A DNA stretch of 64,000 nucleotides from Inia geoffrensis (lineage: Eukaryota; Chordata; Mammalia; Artiodactyla; Iniidae). The stretch is from the NCBI GenBank assembly GCA_036417435.1, contig CM070903.1, positions 56,520,001 to 56,584,000 of the forward strand, given 5' to 3'. Below, piece after piece: positions 1 to 11,972 of the stretch (the stretch's first letter is position 1; each line of letters starts with the position of its first letter). The notes below the pieces were generated by a model. It saw nothing but the letters and a program-made list of their open reading frames with translations. It had not been told where the DNA came from and did no database searches. The position numbers were made by a program, and so were the translations under genes.

Positions 1-822
1 GCTGGTTTCAGTATTGTTATTTAAGAGCTCTCTTGATGCTCATTTTTTAAATTCAACAGATAGGTGAATTTCTGCTTTATGCCAGTGCTAGACCTGGCAC
101 ATAGTAGATGCTCCATAAACCTGTCCTCTTTTGTCATCCAGCCAATAAGGTATCCATCCCATTGGTAGATGCTAAGAAGGGCTAGCTTTCTACATCCCTC
201 TGGGAAGTTCAGTAACATTCACAGGCATATCTACAAGTCACTGTAGAAGGGTTTATTCCCCTGGCCCACCCCACTTCAGCTTTCCACTGTCCTTGGAACT
301 AAACATAAGGTCAGAACTCCACCAGGTGGTACAAGGTCCCTTCAATATATAATAGTAAAAGTAATATTTTCTATAGACAACTTTGGTTCTTTAGCAGAAT
401 TTCTGACTGTCAGTATTGTTTATCAGCATGGACAGTACTCATTGAGGAGCTCCTTTCCATAGTCCTATATTATTCCATTTGTCAGAGAACTTTAAAGATC
501 ACCTAACCCAACCATCTTACTTTATAGATTAATGACTTGGTATCCAAGATTACCCAGCTAGGTGGAGAGAAAGTAGGACTAGAACCCAGTTCTCTTCTGT
601 CTCCGTGCTCTTTAGTATATTTTACTGCCCTTTGCTTTTTCAAATATTCATATACTTAACTAACGTTATGACAACATTGTTTCTCATATGCTTTGTATCT
701 AGATTTCAAATCAGTTACCCCCCCCAAAAAAAAACCATTGCTCTATGAGTTTAGATTATTGACTATGTAAATATATAAATATGTGGGGGTTTTGTTTTTA
801 TTTTCTATCTTTTCTATTTTAG
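1..822. other. DZIP3 intron (5' part of window)
   Basis: Intronic, no exon recognised. About 60-125 resembles the 3' end of an L2 element. About 485-620 resembles MIR in antisense, with the ACCCAGCTAGG and GAACCCAGTTCTCT motifs. Confidence 0.5.
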
Positions 823-948
823 ATACAGCAGTTCTTGGGAAGACCCGTTGTGAAAGAATCTTTCTTTAGACCTGTACTCACTGTTCCTCAAATGCCTGCC
901 GTTTGTTCTGGAGTCATCTCTGCAACTGGTCAACCTAGACCCCCACTG
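823..948 (+). CDS. DZIP3: DZIP3 exon (Pro-rich segment)
   Basis: 42 codons, phase 0 at both ends, reading [19 protein letters not shown] and ending in QPRPPL. Acceptor TATTTTAG ends at 822; donor GTACAG begins at 949. A second AG six bases into the exon (ATACAG) would be an in-frame alternative acceptor that drops two residues. The upstream acceptor has the better pyrimidine tract, so I chose it. Confidence 0.85.
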
Positions 949-3900
949 GTACAGATCCCTTCTTGGTGGAATATACATTAACTAGCTTGTTGTCACTTAC
1001 AGTGGACTTCCAGAATGAATGTCTTCTCTTTGTTCATATACTTGATAAATAATGATGAAGGTGATGGTGGTAGTGATGATCATGATGATCATGATGATGA
1101 TTGAATGAATAGTTCCATGTGAGGCACTGCATTAAATGCACTATACATATTATTTAATTATTTCATTAAGTGATTTTGACTCAGTTTTTAGATACAAAGA
1201 TAAATATAATATTATAGTAGAGAATTCTTATAGTTTTGCTTCTATAACAGGCACTAATGCAGGGTAGATTGATATTTTTAATAGATAATTTATATTTAGC
1301 ATGATTGTTAGTTTCTTTGCTTTTCAACCTACCGAAGTCACAACATTATACCACAAAGCTAAAGAAAAATTTTATATACACACACACATATGTGTGTATA
1401 GTAGGACATTGTTTATCTATAAACAGGTAATATAAATAGCACCTTGCAACGTATTATACTATAAAGTTATAAATCTTTCTAGCTACAAAGAGCCATATAA
1501 GCTTTATCCAAACCTGAGGAAGCAACAGGGAAATTTAAAATGATTAGGATTATTATTGTAATCTTGGTCAAGGTAAACTTTTTATTACAAGAAAAATCTC
1601 CCAGATGATTGATGTTTAATATAATTAATGAAAAAATTCTCTAATCTTGACTTTCCCATAACTACATTCTAGTCAGTTGGGGTTTATTTTGTACCTATGT
1701 ATTGCTGACAGCCTCCCTTTGAAACATATAGTCAAATGGACTTACTCATTTGTGTAGAGACTGCCTCTCTATTAATAAATATGTATCTAGGCCTTAACAT
1801 GTTTACTAAGTACCACATCTTTTTTATCACCATGATATTACAGTGTTGCTCATGTGGTTTGCTCCTGCACCATTCTATAAAGAACTATAAATAAAATTTT
1901 ATTGAAAACATTAAAGTACCTCAACCTTCTAATAAGAATACTTCCTGACTCCTCTGAAAAAGCTTGACACTGAGGCAAACCCAGATTTCTGGTGATATTC
2001 TTCTCTTTCTCTGACTTACTAGGCTTCGTGTGAGTAATTTCAGTGGCTGTTAGTAATTTTTCATAAGTAATAACCTTATATTTGAAAATAATCTGTAGTC
2101 TTAGGTAAAGGATGCATGTTTATAATTATCCTAGTAATCAGATAAGCACTTCAAAAATATTCAATTACTGATGTTAATTAGAAACTTGATGGTTCTAAGA
2201 AGGAACCATCATAAAATATGAGGAAAACTTTGTTTGATGGTTTCATGGCTCAAAGTTGTGGCTACTACTTCCATACCACCTTTGTAACATTCATGACACT
2301 GGGCAGATATTCCAGTAGTATTCTCATATTTATTTAGTTGTTTGAAAATTAAACTTCATTATTTTTCTAATTATAAAAGTAGTATATGTTAATTATGAAA
2401 AGGCAAATAATGTAGAAATACATAAAGCATATACAAAGTATATAATAATTATATAAAATAGAAAGCAAAATTACCCTGCTGTTGAATCCTAGAAAATAAT
2501 CACCGTTTACAGATTATTCTGTATCTTACAGACCTTTTTCTGTGCATACACATTTAAAAAATGTTTTAATATAAAATGAGTTCTACCATAAATGCTGTGC
2601 TGTAGACTTTTTTTAGAAAATGAGACATACATTGTGGACATCTCATATGCTCAGACATACAAATCTATTTTTAAGGACTTGATTAGATATGCTACAATTT
2701 ATTGACTTATTCCCTTATTAACAAACTTTAGGTTGCTTTCAGAAATGCACACTCTATGTATTTCTGTATATGTTTGCAATTACTGAGACTAGCATGTGCC
2801 ATTTTAAAAATAAAGGTAAACATATACAAACAGAAATATGGTGCTGTAAGGAAAAAAAATTCTAAAAAGGGAACATGTATGTCAGTATTCCTCTTCATTC
2901 TACCCATTTTCTGAGGTATGGTAATGTAATGTTGGCATGGAACTTTGCTTCCTAATAATTGAAGCTGATGGGTTGTAACTCTGTGCTCCTTACAGATGAC
3001 GAGCATAGCCTGGACGGTGCCAGTGCCTGTAGGAGAAGCTGTGCCTCCCAGTGCAGGTCTGGGAAGTGATCCCCCCATGATGAGTTGGGAGAAGATTACA
3101 GACAGGCTGAAAACTGCCTTTCCACAACAGACCAGGTACCTTAGTCTCTTTTAGTGTTGAGTACAGATCATACTCTATAGTTTCCACAGCCATAATTATG
3201 CCAATGAAACGTTTCAGAGAAATATAACACCCCCCCACACACACACACACAAAGTACAGGTATTTCCTAACCATGGCCTTGGTAGGGAAAATGAAATTTA
3301 TTAAGAAGGGACAGTTTTCAGTATAAACGCTAAACCTCTTCCCTAAAATTATTAGTTTAAAGTCGTGAGAGAGTAAACTTTTAAATTTAGGTTTGCTCAT
3401 TTACTGAAAGTACAACCAGTTGTAAACCTACCCAATTTTATGCCACTAGCTGCAATAATTACCTTAATAACCTATTTCCAAAGTGAATTTTAAGTTAATT
3501 GTATGCCATATAAGCCCAAACATAATCAGGTTTTACTTTCCTGTTTCCTTAATTTTATTGAGGGTTCTTATAGTTTCTTTGTTAGGGGACAAAGAAAGGG
3601 GACATAGTTAAATGCAAGAAATCATTATTTTAGTGTGCTTTTCACAGTTCTGACTTCAGCAGAAAGCTATTTAATTCTACTCCTCCAGAAATGAAGTGTC
3701 TTTTATCTTTAATCTTGTATCAAATGAAATAATTCTAGTTTTCACCAGCATATTCATTTGAAGACCAAACGCTTTTATTTAACATATGTACTGTTACGTT
3801 TCAGGATTAGATTATGGTTTTATAAATATAATAGTGAATAGAAAATGAAAATAGAACTGTAATATAGTTGTTATAAATATATATAGAAAATAAATAGAAA

Positions 3901-4300
3901 ATCAAAGGTAGTTTTATAAGGCTGGTGACATGACATTTCATTTGAGAAAGAAAAATACTTTTATCATCCTACCCTATCCTACCAAAAATGTATATGCAGG
4001 CTTTGGGTCAATGGCTATGGGAATGGAAAAAGAACATATCAGTTAAAATATTCCTAGGTTTCTTTATCACATAATTAATGTGTCTTTCAGTCTTTCATTT
4101 TCTGTTAAATCTTTGTTTTCTGTTAAATCTTTGTTTTCTGTTTCTGAATTTTACAAAAGTAGAACTATTAACAATGACAGAAAGAGACTGATAGTAACAT
4201 AGTTAAAAAGGAATATTTTAGTCTTTTTTTTACATCTTTATTAGAGTATAATTGCTTTACAATGTTGTGTTAGTTGCTGCTGTACAAGAAAGTGAATCAG

Positions 4301-4365
<65 letters not shown>

Positions 4366-7300
4366 AATCTCCATATCCCTTCCCTCTTGAGACTCCCTCC
4401 CACCCTCCCTATCCCACCCCTCTAGATGGTCACAAAGCACCGAGCTGATCTCCTTGTGCTATGCAGCTGCTTCCCACTAACTATCTGTTTTACATTTGGT
4501 AGTGTATATATGTCCATGCCACTCTCTCACTAGGTTCCAGCTTCCCCTTCCTCTGCTGTGTCCTCAAGTCCATTCTCTACATCTGTGTCTTTGTTCCTGC
4601 CCTGCCACTAGGTTCATCAGTACCGTTTTTATAAATTCCATATATATGCCTTAGCATATGGTATTTGTTCTTCTCTTTCTAACTTACTTCACTCTGTATG
4701 ACAACTCCAGGTTCATCCACCTCATTACAAATAACTCAATTTTGTTCCTTTTTATGACTGAGTAATATTCCATTGTATATATGTGCCACATCTTCTTTAT
4801 CCATTCATCTGTCGATGGACATTTAGGTTACTTCCATGTCTTGGCTATTGTAAATAGTGCTGCAGTGAACATTGTGCTACATGTATCTTTTTGAATTATG
4901 GTTTTCTTGGGTATACACCCAGTAGTGGGGTTGCTGGGTCATATGGTAGTTCTATTTTTAGTTTTTTAAGGAACCTCCATGCTGTTCTCTATAGTGGCTG
5001 TATCAATTTACATTTCCACCAGCAGTGCAGGAGGGTTCCCTTTTCTCCACACCCTCTCCAGCATTTGTTGTTTCTAGATTTTTTGATGATGGCCATTCTG
5101 ACGGGAGTGAGGTGATACCTCATTGTGTTTTGTTTTTGGGGTTTTTTTAAATTTATTTTTTGGCTGCATTGGGTCTTCATTGCTGCGTGTGGGCTTCAGT
5201 AGTTGTGGCATGCAGGCTCAGTAGTTGTGGCTCGCGGGCTCTAGAGCACAGGTTCAGTAGTTGTGGTGCATGGGCTTAGTTGCTCTGCGGCATATGGGAT
5301 TTTTCCGGACCAGGGCTCGAACCTGTGTCCCCTGCATTGGCAGGTGGATTCTTAACCACTGTGCCACCAGGGAAGCCCCCCTCATTGTGGTTTTGATTTG
5401 CATTTCTCTAATGATTAGTGATGTTGAGCATCTTTTCATGTGTTTGTTGGCAATCTGTATGTCTTCTTTGGAGAAATGCCTGTTTAGGTCTTCCACTCAT
5501 TTTTGGATTGGGTTGTTTGTTTTTTTTGATATTGAGCTACATGAGCTGCTTGTATATTTTGGAGATTAATCCTTTGTCAGTTGCTTCATTTGCAAATATT
5601 TTCTCCCATTCTGAGCATTGTCTTTTCGTCTTATTTATGGTTTCCTTTGCTGTGTAAAAGCTTTTGAGTTTTATTAGGTCCCATTTGTTTATTTTGGGTT
5701 TTATTTCCATTATTCTAGGAGATGGGTCAAGAAGGATCTTGCTGTGATTTATGTCATAGAGAATATTTTAATCTTGAGTGAGAGAGCATTGAGAGAGATG
5801 ATATAATGAGCTCAGTACATAAATAAGTAGGTAACAAACTTAATTTTCACACAGTGAGCTTTTAAAAACAGTTAAAATCTCTTTGAAAAGAAAATAAATA
5901 CTAAACTTTATTACTCACAAACACATTAAGTATCATTAATCAATACATTAGGAGTTTTCATTTTGGTTTAAAATACAGATGGACCTGTGATCACTTTTTT
6001 AGATCAGAAATCTAAAGGGTCACATCTGTATGCTACATATCAATCCTGTGATAGGATTTCATATCTCCTTTGGAGGGCGCATCCTCAGGGCAGTAGGAAA
6101 ATCACCAGTGCTCTTTCCTTGATCTCTTCCAGAAAGGAGCTTACAGATTTCTTACGGAAATTGAAGGATACTCATGGGAAGTCCTTATCTAGACTGACAT
6201 TTGATGAAATTGTTCACAAGATTTCCCAATTTATTGACCCCAAGAGATCTCAGGTAAAAAAAAAAAAAAAGAAAAAAGAAAAAAAGAAAAGACAACTTTA
6301 TCTCCTGGCCCTTATCTTTAGTAGTTAGCCGTATTAATTATCTCCATTACATGATCAGGAAATCAGTCTATAATCATATTAAATCATGTATTAACAACAA
6401 ACAATTCAGCTTGACAAATGGCATGGGAAACACCACCTGATCATTCTAGAATAAAACTGACCCTCTTGAAATTTACTCTAGGTTATTTTGAATGGCTCTA
6501 AAAGGAGACATTTTTTCTAATTTTCTGCAAAGACTTGTTTTAATTGAAAGAGCACCTAGAGTTATTTTTGGTTTTACCTGGTTCTTAGTATATAAGTAAT
6601 ATTGCCAACATTTATTTCAAGATTTCTCAGGAACCTGATTAACCTTTACCCTTTTGCTAATTTTCACAGTAGCCTATTCTATGGTATTTATCAGTTCTTC
6701 CTGTTTTAGTTCAATAATATTCTAATTTTCAGAGTCAAGGAAAATCCGTGCCAAATGGCAATAGTGCTTCACCCAGCCATACTCCTCCACCTCAGGCTAA
6801 TGCTGCCCAGCCCTCAAAACCAGCCCGGAGGCCCCTCGGCTCACAAGGTCCTGCCACGTGGGAAGGAGCCAATAATTTGGTGAGACTGAGACTTGATTCT
6901 GAATACATTTAAAGCTAGAGGAGAGAAATGAGCTGAATTTAACCTTATGTGTATTCTCCCTAGGATGATGAGGAAGAGGAAGAAGAACCTTGTGTGATCT
7001 GTCATGAGAATCTCTCTCCAGAAAACCTCTCAGTTTTGCCCTGTGCACACAAATTCCACTCTCAGGTGAACTTATCTTTTTAATATTTTGCCATTAATCA
7101 ATTAAGTGAAATTCATACTGCATTTCTTGAAATTGTATACACGTATCATCCACTACTGTGTCATGAATTTCACTGGATATAACTCTGGGCTTTTGGGTAA
7201 TGCACAGAAGCATTTATGTTTTCCCATACCTAGCCATGGATTGCATTGTGTTTTCTCAGATCTCGATACACCTAGCAGGAGAAGGGGACAATGATGAGAT

Positions 7301-8732
7301 TTAATGGGACAGAGTGGCAATTCCTTTGAACAGAACTGGAAGGAATGTTGATTGACTTGGCAGTTGGCAGTTTAGCAGCAGTGCCACTTCACCTTGGCTT
7401 GTTATAAATAGTGTCCTTTGTCCACACCTAATGATAGCCAACTGCTGTTATAACACATAAGACTTAACAGTCTGTCCAGGCTCCTGTATTTGCTTTTGAA
7501 GATGCTGAGGCCTGAGTGTTGATGTTATAAAAATGGGAGGCTGGCATATCTTTTGTTAATTGGCATTTATATAGATTATTGCCATTTATATAGATTAACT
7601 TCTGGTGTTGTTGCTGTGCAAGTGCTATTGATATACAATTTATGATCCAACTCTTCTGATACAGAGGTGTAATTTGACACAGGGAAAGATAATCTTACAC
7701 AAGAAAGGCTTCTCAGGGAAGTGAACAATAAGCCAGCTCATTCAAGCCATATCTGTAAAACATCATTTCAAAGATATGTGATACCTGGTACAGAATTATG
7801 TTTTGTATCTGCTCTGATAAGAAGAGATATACACAGAATGGCTAATCCCAAAAGACCTCCAGGATAGATACTTAGCCATCTGTTTTTCCCATTTGAAGTT
7901 TTAAAAGTCCTAAAGATCCATTTAGAAAATAAATGTTTCACAAAACTTATTTTATTCTTTGCCATTGCTCATTGAATAGAAAGCAGGTAATTCATTCAGG
8001 TTACTCTCTAAAGTTAATGGGCCTCATATCTATTGCCTATTCTTAATCCTCTCTCATCTGACTTGGGTCTCCATTATTCATTCATATGATTTGTTTTTGG
8101 AGAGTCAGTATTCAAGCAAATAACTTAATAGATAGTTCATAGCCAAAGAGTACTACCATTATGACCAAAGAAAGAGCAATCTGAAAAGTATATCCATTAT
8201 CTAGGGATTTTAACTTCAAAACACCATAAGCACTTGATACAAGGTATTTGTGACATTTGTATGTTTAGGTATGACTTTTTCTAGATTATAAATTAGAATA
8301 AAATATAATAAACTAGAGAAAAAGTGTAATAGGTTTCCTCAGTCTCCTTATTAGGAAGAACTAGTCTTCCTGAAGATTGGGGTTGGGGGGAAGGATCTTA
8401 ATAGAATAAACTGGCTGAAAGGTATTCTCCTGTTACCAACTATATTGCTCAGCAAATCACAGACAAAGTTCCATGATTGCAGAAGTTTTCATGGCAATCC
8501 ACCAAATAAGGCTCTGAGATCCACCGGAAGATATGTTGGTTGGCAACACTGACGTATGGAGTAACAGCTGCCTCTGCTAGGCTAAATCTGAGAGACTGAC
8601 ATGAATCTTTTTGCTCCTTAGTGCATTAGACCTTGGTTGATGCAACAGGGGACATGCCCAACCTGCAGACTCCACGTTTTGCTACCAGAAGAATTTCCTG
8701 ATCACCCCAGCCAGCACTTGCCCAAGATCTGA
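823..8732 (+). CDS. DZIP3: DZIP3, last six coding exons (partial gene, 5' part outside window)
   Basis: E3 ubiquitin ligase DZIP3 (DAZ-interacting zinc finger protein 3), a large cytosolic RNA-binding RING ligase. Spliced exons 823-948, 2996-3135, 6133-6253, 6733-6879, 6964-7065 and 8622-8732 keep one open frame of about 248 codons to TGA at 8730-8732. All five introns have GT..AG ends and matching phases (0,2,0,0,0). In order the product shows a Pro-rich stretch, a segment with [17 protein letters not shown] and [10 protein letters not shown] (the conserved C-terminal region shared with TTC3-type ligases, from family knowledge), a Ser/Pro linker, an acidic DDEEEEEE run and a C-terminal RING-H2. 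The RING ligands read CxxC, CxH, HxxC, CxxC. The ending LPKI matches DZIP3 as I remember it. Upstream exons lie before the window. I see no stop, frameshift or broken splice site, so this gene appears functional. Confidence 0.93.
949..2995. other. DZIP3 intron with simple repeats and an ancient LINE trace
   Basis: AT-rich intron. A (GAT)n-like tract lies at about 1050-1102 and a TATACACACACA/TGTGTGTATA inverted pair at 1373-1399. The stretch 2480-2790 has the wording of ancient antisense L1 3' sequence (a TTTAGGTTGCTTTCAG motif at 2729). No exon seen. Confidence 0.45.
2996..3135 (+). CDS. DZIP3: DZIP3 exon (start of conserved C-terminal domain)
   Basis: 140 nt beginning [18 protein letters not shown] and ending in FPQQT plus two bases of an Arg codon. 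Acceptor CTCCTTACAG ends at 2995, donor GTACCT begins at 3136. The split codon AG|A is completed by the next exon to give Arg, followed by KELTDFL. The ATG at its start is an internal Met, not an initiator. Confidence 0.9.
3136..4210. other. DZIP3 intron, mostly unique
   Basis: AT-rich intron with a C/CA tract at 3222-3251 and a local tandem duplication of about 20 bp (TTTTCTGTTAAATCTTTG) near 4097-4140. The open frames on the - strand here are chance. Confidence 0.45.
4301..4361. repeat. (TA)n microsatellite in L1 3' UTR
   Basis: About 30 TA units directly after the L1 motif GTGAATCAGC. It has grown from the short TATATA of the L1 3' UTR. Confidence 0.95.
5128..5380 (-). mobile_element. tRNA-derived CHR-type SINE (older subfamily), antisense
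   Basis: Reverse complement of a tRNA-Glu-derived SINE: it ends GGGAAGCCC and holds the box-B-like TCGAACC and a degenerate head. It is flanked by a 9-bp duplication CTCATTGTG at 5119-5127 and 5381-5389 that interrupts L1 ORF2. Internal TAGTTGTGG repeats and many differences from the young CHR copies point to an older subfamily. Confidence 0.88.
6133..6253 (+). CDS. DZIP3: DZIP3 exon (helical C-terminal domain)
   Basis: 121 nt encoding [19 protein letters not shown] and then the [14 protein letters not shown] block. Acceptor CTCTTCCAG ends at 6132. The donor GTAAAA at 6254 runs straight into an A-rich tract of about 40 nt in the intron. The heptad-like Leu/Ile spacing suggests a helical bundle, as expected for this conserved region. 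Confidence 0.9.
6733..6879 (+). CDS. DZIP3: DZIP3 exon (Ser/Pro-rich linker)
   Basis: 49 codons, a low-complexity Ser/Pro/Ala linker ending [11 protein letters not shown]. Acceptor TTTTCAG ends at 6732 and donor GTGAGA starts at 6880. This is the least conserved part of the tail. It connects the helical domain to the RING finger 84 nt of intron away. Confidence 0.88.
6964..7065 (+). CDS. DZIP3: DZIP3 exon (acidic run and first half of RING-H2)
   Basis: 34 codons: an acidic run of eight Asp/Glu, then [18 protein letters not shown] and AHKFHSQ. It supplies zinc ligands 1-5: the CxxC pair, the next Cys and two His. Acceptor CCCTAG ends at 6963; donor GTGAAC starts at 7066. The exon boundary falls just before the sixth ligand. 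Confidence 0.93.
7066..8621. other. DZIP3 last intron
   Basis: 1.56-kb intron with no recognised exon or clear repeat. Around 7553-7598 a segment of about 20 bp (CATTTATATAGATTA) is tandemly duplicated. Confidence 0.5.
8622..8732 (+). CDS. DZIP3: DZIP3 terminal coding exon (second half of RING-H2, stop)
   Basis: 36 codons and [23 protein letters not shown], then a tail ending SQHLPKI. It provides the last three zinc ligands (C, CPTC) and the Pro-Trp that packs on the E2 in RING ligases. Acceptor CTCCTTAG ends at 8621. Confidence 0.93.
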   Translation, partial: CIRPWLMQQGTCPTCRLHVLLPEEFPDHPSQHLPKI

Positions 8733-9208
8733 TACATTGGGGTGACTATGCAAGGGAAGTTCAATTTTCAGACTGCAGCATTTAGTTTTGCCTTTTATTT
8801 GGGCTGATGACAGTGTGAGTGATGTGAAGCAGTACGCTTTTCAGTATTATGCAAAATAAGCTATCTAAACTCATCAAAGCTGCAGCCAAAGAGGAGAGGA
8901 CATATCTTCAGAACTGTGAACTGAATTGAACAGGTTTAAAGAAGATAGAATTTTAAAAGTTACATTATATTTGCCCTTACCTTAGCAGGTGTTTTCTTCC
9001 AACATAAAGATGATTACTGGGCTTCCCTGGTGGCGCAGTGGTTGAGAGTCCGCCTGCCGAAGCAGGGGACATGGGTTTGTGCCCCGGTCCGGGAGGATCC
9101 CACATGCCGCAGAGCGGCTGAGCCCGTGAGCCATGGCCGCTGGGCCTGCGCGTCCGGAGCCTGTGCTCCGCAACAGGAGAGGCCACAACAGTGAGAGGCC
9201 CGTGTACC

Positions 9209-9242
<34 letters not shown>

Positions 9243-9344
9243 TGATTACTGTTAGCACGTATACCAGGATGTCCTTTTTTGTCCTTATTCCACTCATCCT
9301 TTACTTTCTCCCAAATATACTAAACTTTAATTTCCTGAAATAAA
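8733..9344 (+). other. DZIP3: Probable DZIP3 3' UTR with candidate poly(A) signal
   Basis: Non-coding sequence after the DZIP3 stop. The first AATAAA I find lies at 9339-9344, just after a SINE inserted in the middle of this segment. Other AATAAA hexamers lie at 10567-10572 and 11125-11130, so a longer UTR is possible. Which site is used cannot be told from sequence alone. Confidence 0.45.
9020..9237 (+). mobile_element. CHR-type cetacean SINE in DZIP3 3' UTR
   Basis: Full-length tRNA-Glu-derived SINE starting GGCTTCCCTGGTGGCGCAG, with box A/B-like promoter parts and a poly(A) tail of about 28 nt. The 14-bp target duplication AAAGATGATTACTG lies at 9006-9019 and 9238-9251. Little decay, so a young insertion; same orientation as DZIP3. 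Confidence 0.95.
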
Positions 9345-10239
9345 TGACAAGAGTAGGAAAATTCCACAGATTTTAGTGTTCCTTTTAACTTTTAAAATTG
9401 ATTATAAAAATATATATTATTTATTTACATTTTATCTCTATCTTCCCTATTCTTTTCTATTCTCTAAAATACATACCTATGAATAGATTATGAGCTACTT
9501 GAGGGTGAGGTCCAAACAGTGGTGTTTTCGAGCTGGCCTATACTGGTTTATGAGAAACAACTGTTAGTTTCAGGAATTTTGTGAGCCAGTTATTCAAATT
9601 GTTGGTAGCTTGAAATCTGCCATAGTGGGAGTATTTTACACCATAGAAATTGGTAAATGCTGTAAGTAAGGGCTTATTTTCCCCTCAAGAGCTGGTTATT
9701 AAACATTTACCATTATACCTCTGGGACCATGTCTGATGATTCTTACTGTTCTCAATGTCTTTCACAGTAGGTGCAGCATATATAGGCCCCAGAATTAGAA
9801 ATCAGGAAGCAGTAAGAAAAGTTACTGTGCAAATTAAGTCATTTGCTCAGTTGAATAACTTTGGTCATTTGTTAACATGCTCTTTGGACCCTAATCGTTT
9901 GTACTTTGGAGAGATTTTTTTTCTGCCTTAAAAGTTTCTAATTTCACTTTCTCATGCTCGGGGGTTACTGTTTGTGTATAGTTGCTTCTTATGACAGAGT
10001 TGACATCCACTGAGCTAAAGCTGCACATCTAAAGCTTGTCACTGAGAACTTTCATTCTTAGAGGTCAAAAACCTATTTTGAAATTAGTACTGTGTAAATT
10101 CTGTAAGTGTTGTACATGTCTCTAGCTACAAAATTAAAAGAATTCAGTGACCCTGTAAGAAAAATGTTACACAGTTCATATTATTTCCCATAAATTAATG
10201 AAATTCATACTGTGAATAAGTGTTTCCTGGCTCAGCAAC

Positions 10240-10805
10240 TATTTTACCTGTATATTTCAGTGTAAATATATCTTGAATTTACTTTAAATCTCTATTTAAA
10301 ATTATTATTTCTATAATTGTATGCTAAATGTTTTCTTCTCTAATGAGAATAGACTGGAAAATGTGGAGGAAAATACCCCAAATGAAGGCAGTCATCTAGA
10401 CATGTAAAGTGCCAAGAATGTCTTAGAATTGTACAATTCAGAACTTAAAGGGCCTTTAATAATTATTTCGTCTAACACCTCAAGGTCATGGTCATATAGC
10501 AAATTACCTTGTAAAATATTTTTTAGTGTATGTTTACAACTGTAATTTCACTTTCATGTGGGAAAGAATAAATGTTTCTTAATTGAATAACTTTTATCTG
10601 TGTATATTATTGTCCTAAAGCTACTTGAAATCTCTATTTCAAACATCTATTTCTGTTTCATTGTGCTTAAACTTTTTCTTCTGCTGTGAGAAAGGATGGG
10701 AAAAATATACAAAAGGAAGGCAGTCATCTAGACTTGTAAAATACCAAGTATGCCTTAGAATCATAGAATGTCAGAGCTTATAGGGTCCTTAATGATCCTC
10801 TGATC
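10240..10805. repeat. Decayed tandem duplication, period about 335 bp
   Basis: The two units share, in order, AAATCTCTATTT, a TTTTCTTCT block, GGCAGTCATCTAGAC (10387 and 10719), CTTAGAAT and AGGG.CCTTTAAT-like words. The anchors are 332-342 bp apart with small indels between. Confidence 0.75.
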
Positions 10806-11439
10806 TATTCCTTCATTTATTCCCTCATTTTACGTGCCCTAGATCATGTGGCTAAATAGTGGCTGAGCCAGTCCTAATACTTGAGAGTTCTAATACTTGA
10901 GAGTCCTGATACTCAGTAAGTCACATGCTTCCTCCACAAATTCAGGCTGCTAGGCTGTATTGGTGCTGGACTGCTGTTCTTGGCTCCAAGGAAAGGGCCA
11001 GAAGACTTAACAGGATAGCTGATATACAGTGAGAGTACAGTAGGACCATGCTCTTGAAAGTCATATCCAATTATGCAGATGCTAAAGGTAATGGTATTTT
11101 TTTCTCTTTGAAGTATAATTTAACAATAAAGACAACTGTAGTGGCCATTCTTCTATAAACAGTGATCACTGTCATGCCTGTGGCTGCTGAAGGATCCAGA
11201 ACACCATCCTGCACAGAAATTCAGTGAGGGAAGTAGCAATATTTACATCAAAAACAATCTGTAAGCATCCTGTAATATCACTGCAGCTGCCGTCAGATAA
11301 TATGTCTTGTAATGTTTTCCTTCATATTTATTGTCCATGTGTATAATAATATTTTCCAGCTTTTATGGGACATTTTCCGTGATCAAATATTACTTTATTT
11401 GATCCACTAATAACTTTAATGTGGATACTCTCCTTTTTA

Positions 11440-11565
11440 TTTTACAGATGATGAAACTGAGGCTCAAATAAGAGGGAAATAATTTGTCTGAGGTCATAGC
11501 TCTGAAGTGGCATTCTGGGATTTGAATGCAGATCTTCTGTGCCTTAGCTGGTTTTCTCTTTCAGT
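11440..11565 (-). mobile_element. MIR SINE remnant, antisense
   Basis: Reverse-complement MIR core: a TTTTACAGATGATGAAACTGAG-like block, then GAGGTCATAGCTCTGAAGTGG and GGATTTGAATGCAGATC. Confidence 0.75.
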
Positions 11566-11897
11566 ACTTTATTGCTGCATCCCAATTTCAGATTGAATGT
11601 ACACACAAATATTATTTTAAATAATATTCTTCAAGATAAGAAAATGAAGTGAATGGTAAACCTACTGATTGTTTTGGACTACGAACATGGTATTGAGTAT
11701 ATAATAAAATATATAATAATGATACAACATGGTAAGAAAAGTTTGACTTTTCCCTCAGATGTCTTGGTTTGCTTGGGATGGTTCCAGTTAATGCCCAATG
11801 TCTTGACATATTATTAATAGTGCTCCCTTTTACTCTCAACAGTGTCCTAATATGGATGATGAATTATATTTCATGGTTAATTTTTTTTACGAGATTC

Positions 11898-11972
11898 AAA
11901 ATTTAGCAAAACTCCTCTGCATTTATAAAATGCTCCTGGAATACCTTATCATGTAGCCTGTCAGGTAAGAAT
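11898..11972. repeat. Long direct repeat, left copy (flanks L1)
   Basis: 75 bp that recur at 16395-16469 with about 9 substitutions and no gaps, starting AAAATTT and including CTCCTCTGCATTTATAAAA. The two copies bracket an L1, so they look like an exceptionally long target-site duplication. A further local duplication of about 32 bp follows the left copy to about 12018. Confidence 0.85.

Larger units (their letters stand above)
4224..5760 (-). mobile_element. L1 LINE, 5'-truncated, antisense in DZIP3 intron
   Basis: Reads as the reverse complement of an L1 3' end: leading T-run, L1 3' UTR, then the C-terminal part of ORF2 back toward its middle. It is bounded by a target-site duplication GAATATTTTA(G/A)TC at 4211-4223 and 5761-5773. 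It is split by a SINE at 5128-5380, and the L1 sequence resumes exactly on either side. ORF2 is fragmentary and inactive. Inserted against the transcription direction of DZIP3. Confidence 0.9.
9345..11897. other. Region downstream of DZIP3, unique with old repeats
   Basis: No coding exon recognised. It contains a decayed tandem duplication (10240-10490 and 10595-10805) and an antisense MIR near 11440-11565 (TTTTACAGATGATGAAACTGAGGC is the conserved MIR part, here slightly altered). Confidence 0.5.

Noticed and set aside
6797..7048. 83-codon frame on the - strand
   Set aside because: Shadow of DZIP3 exons 6733-6879 and 6964-7065 and their intron.
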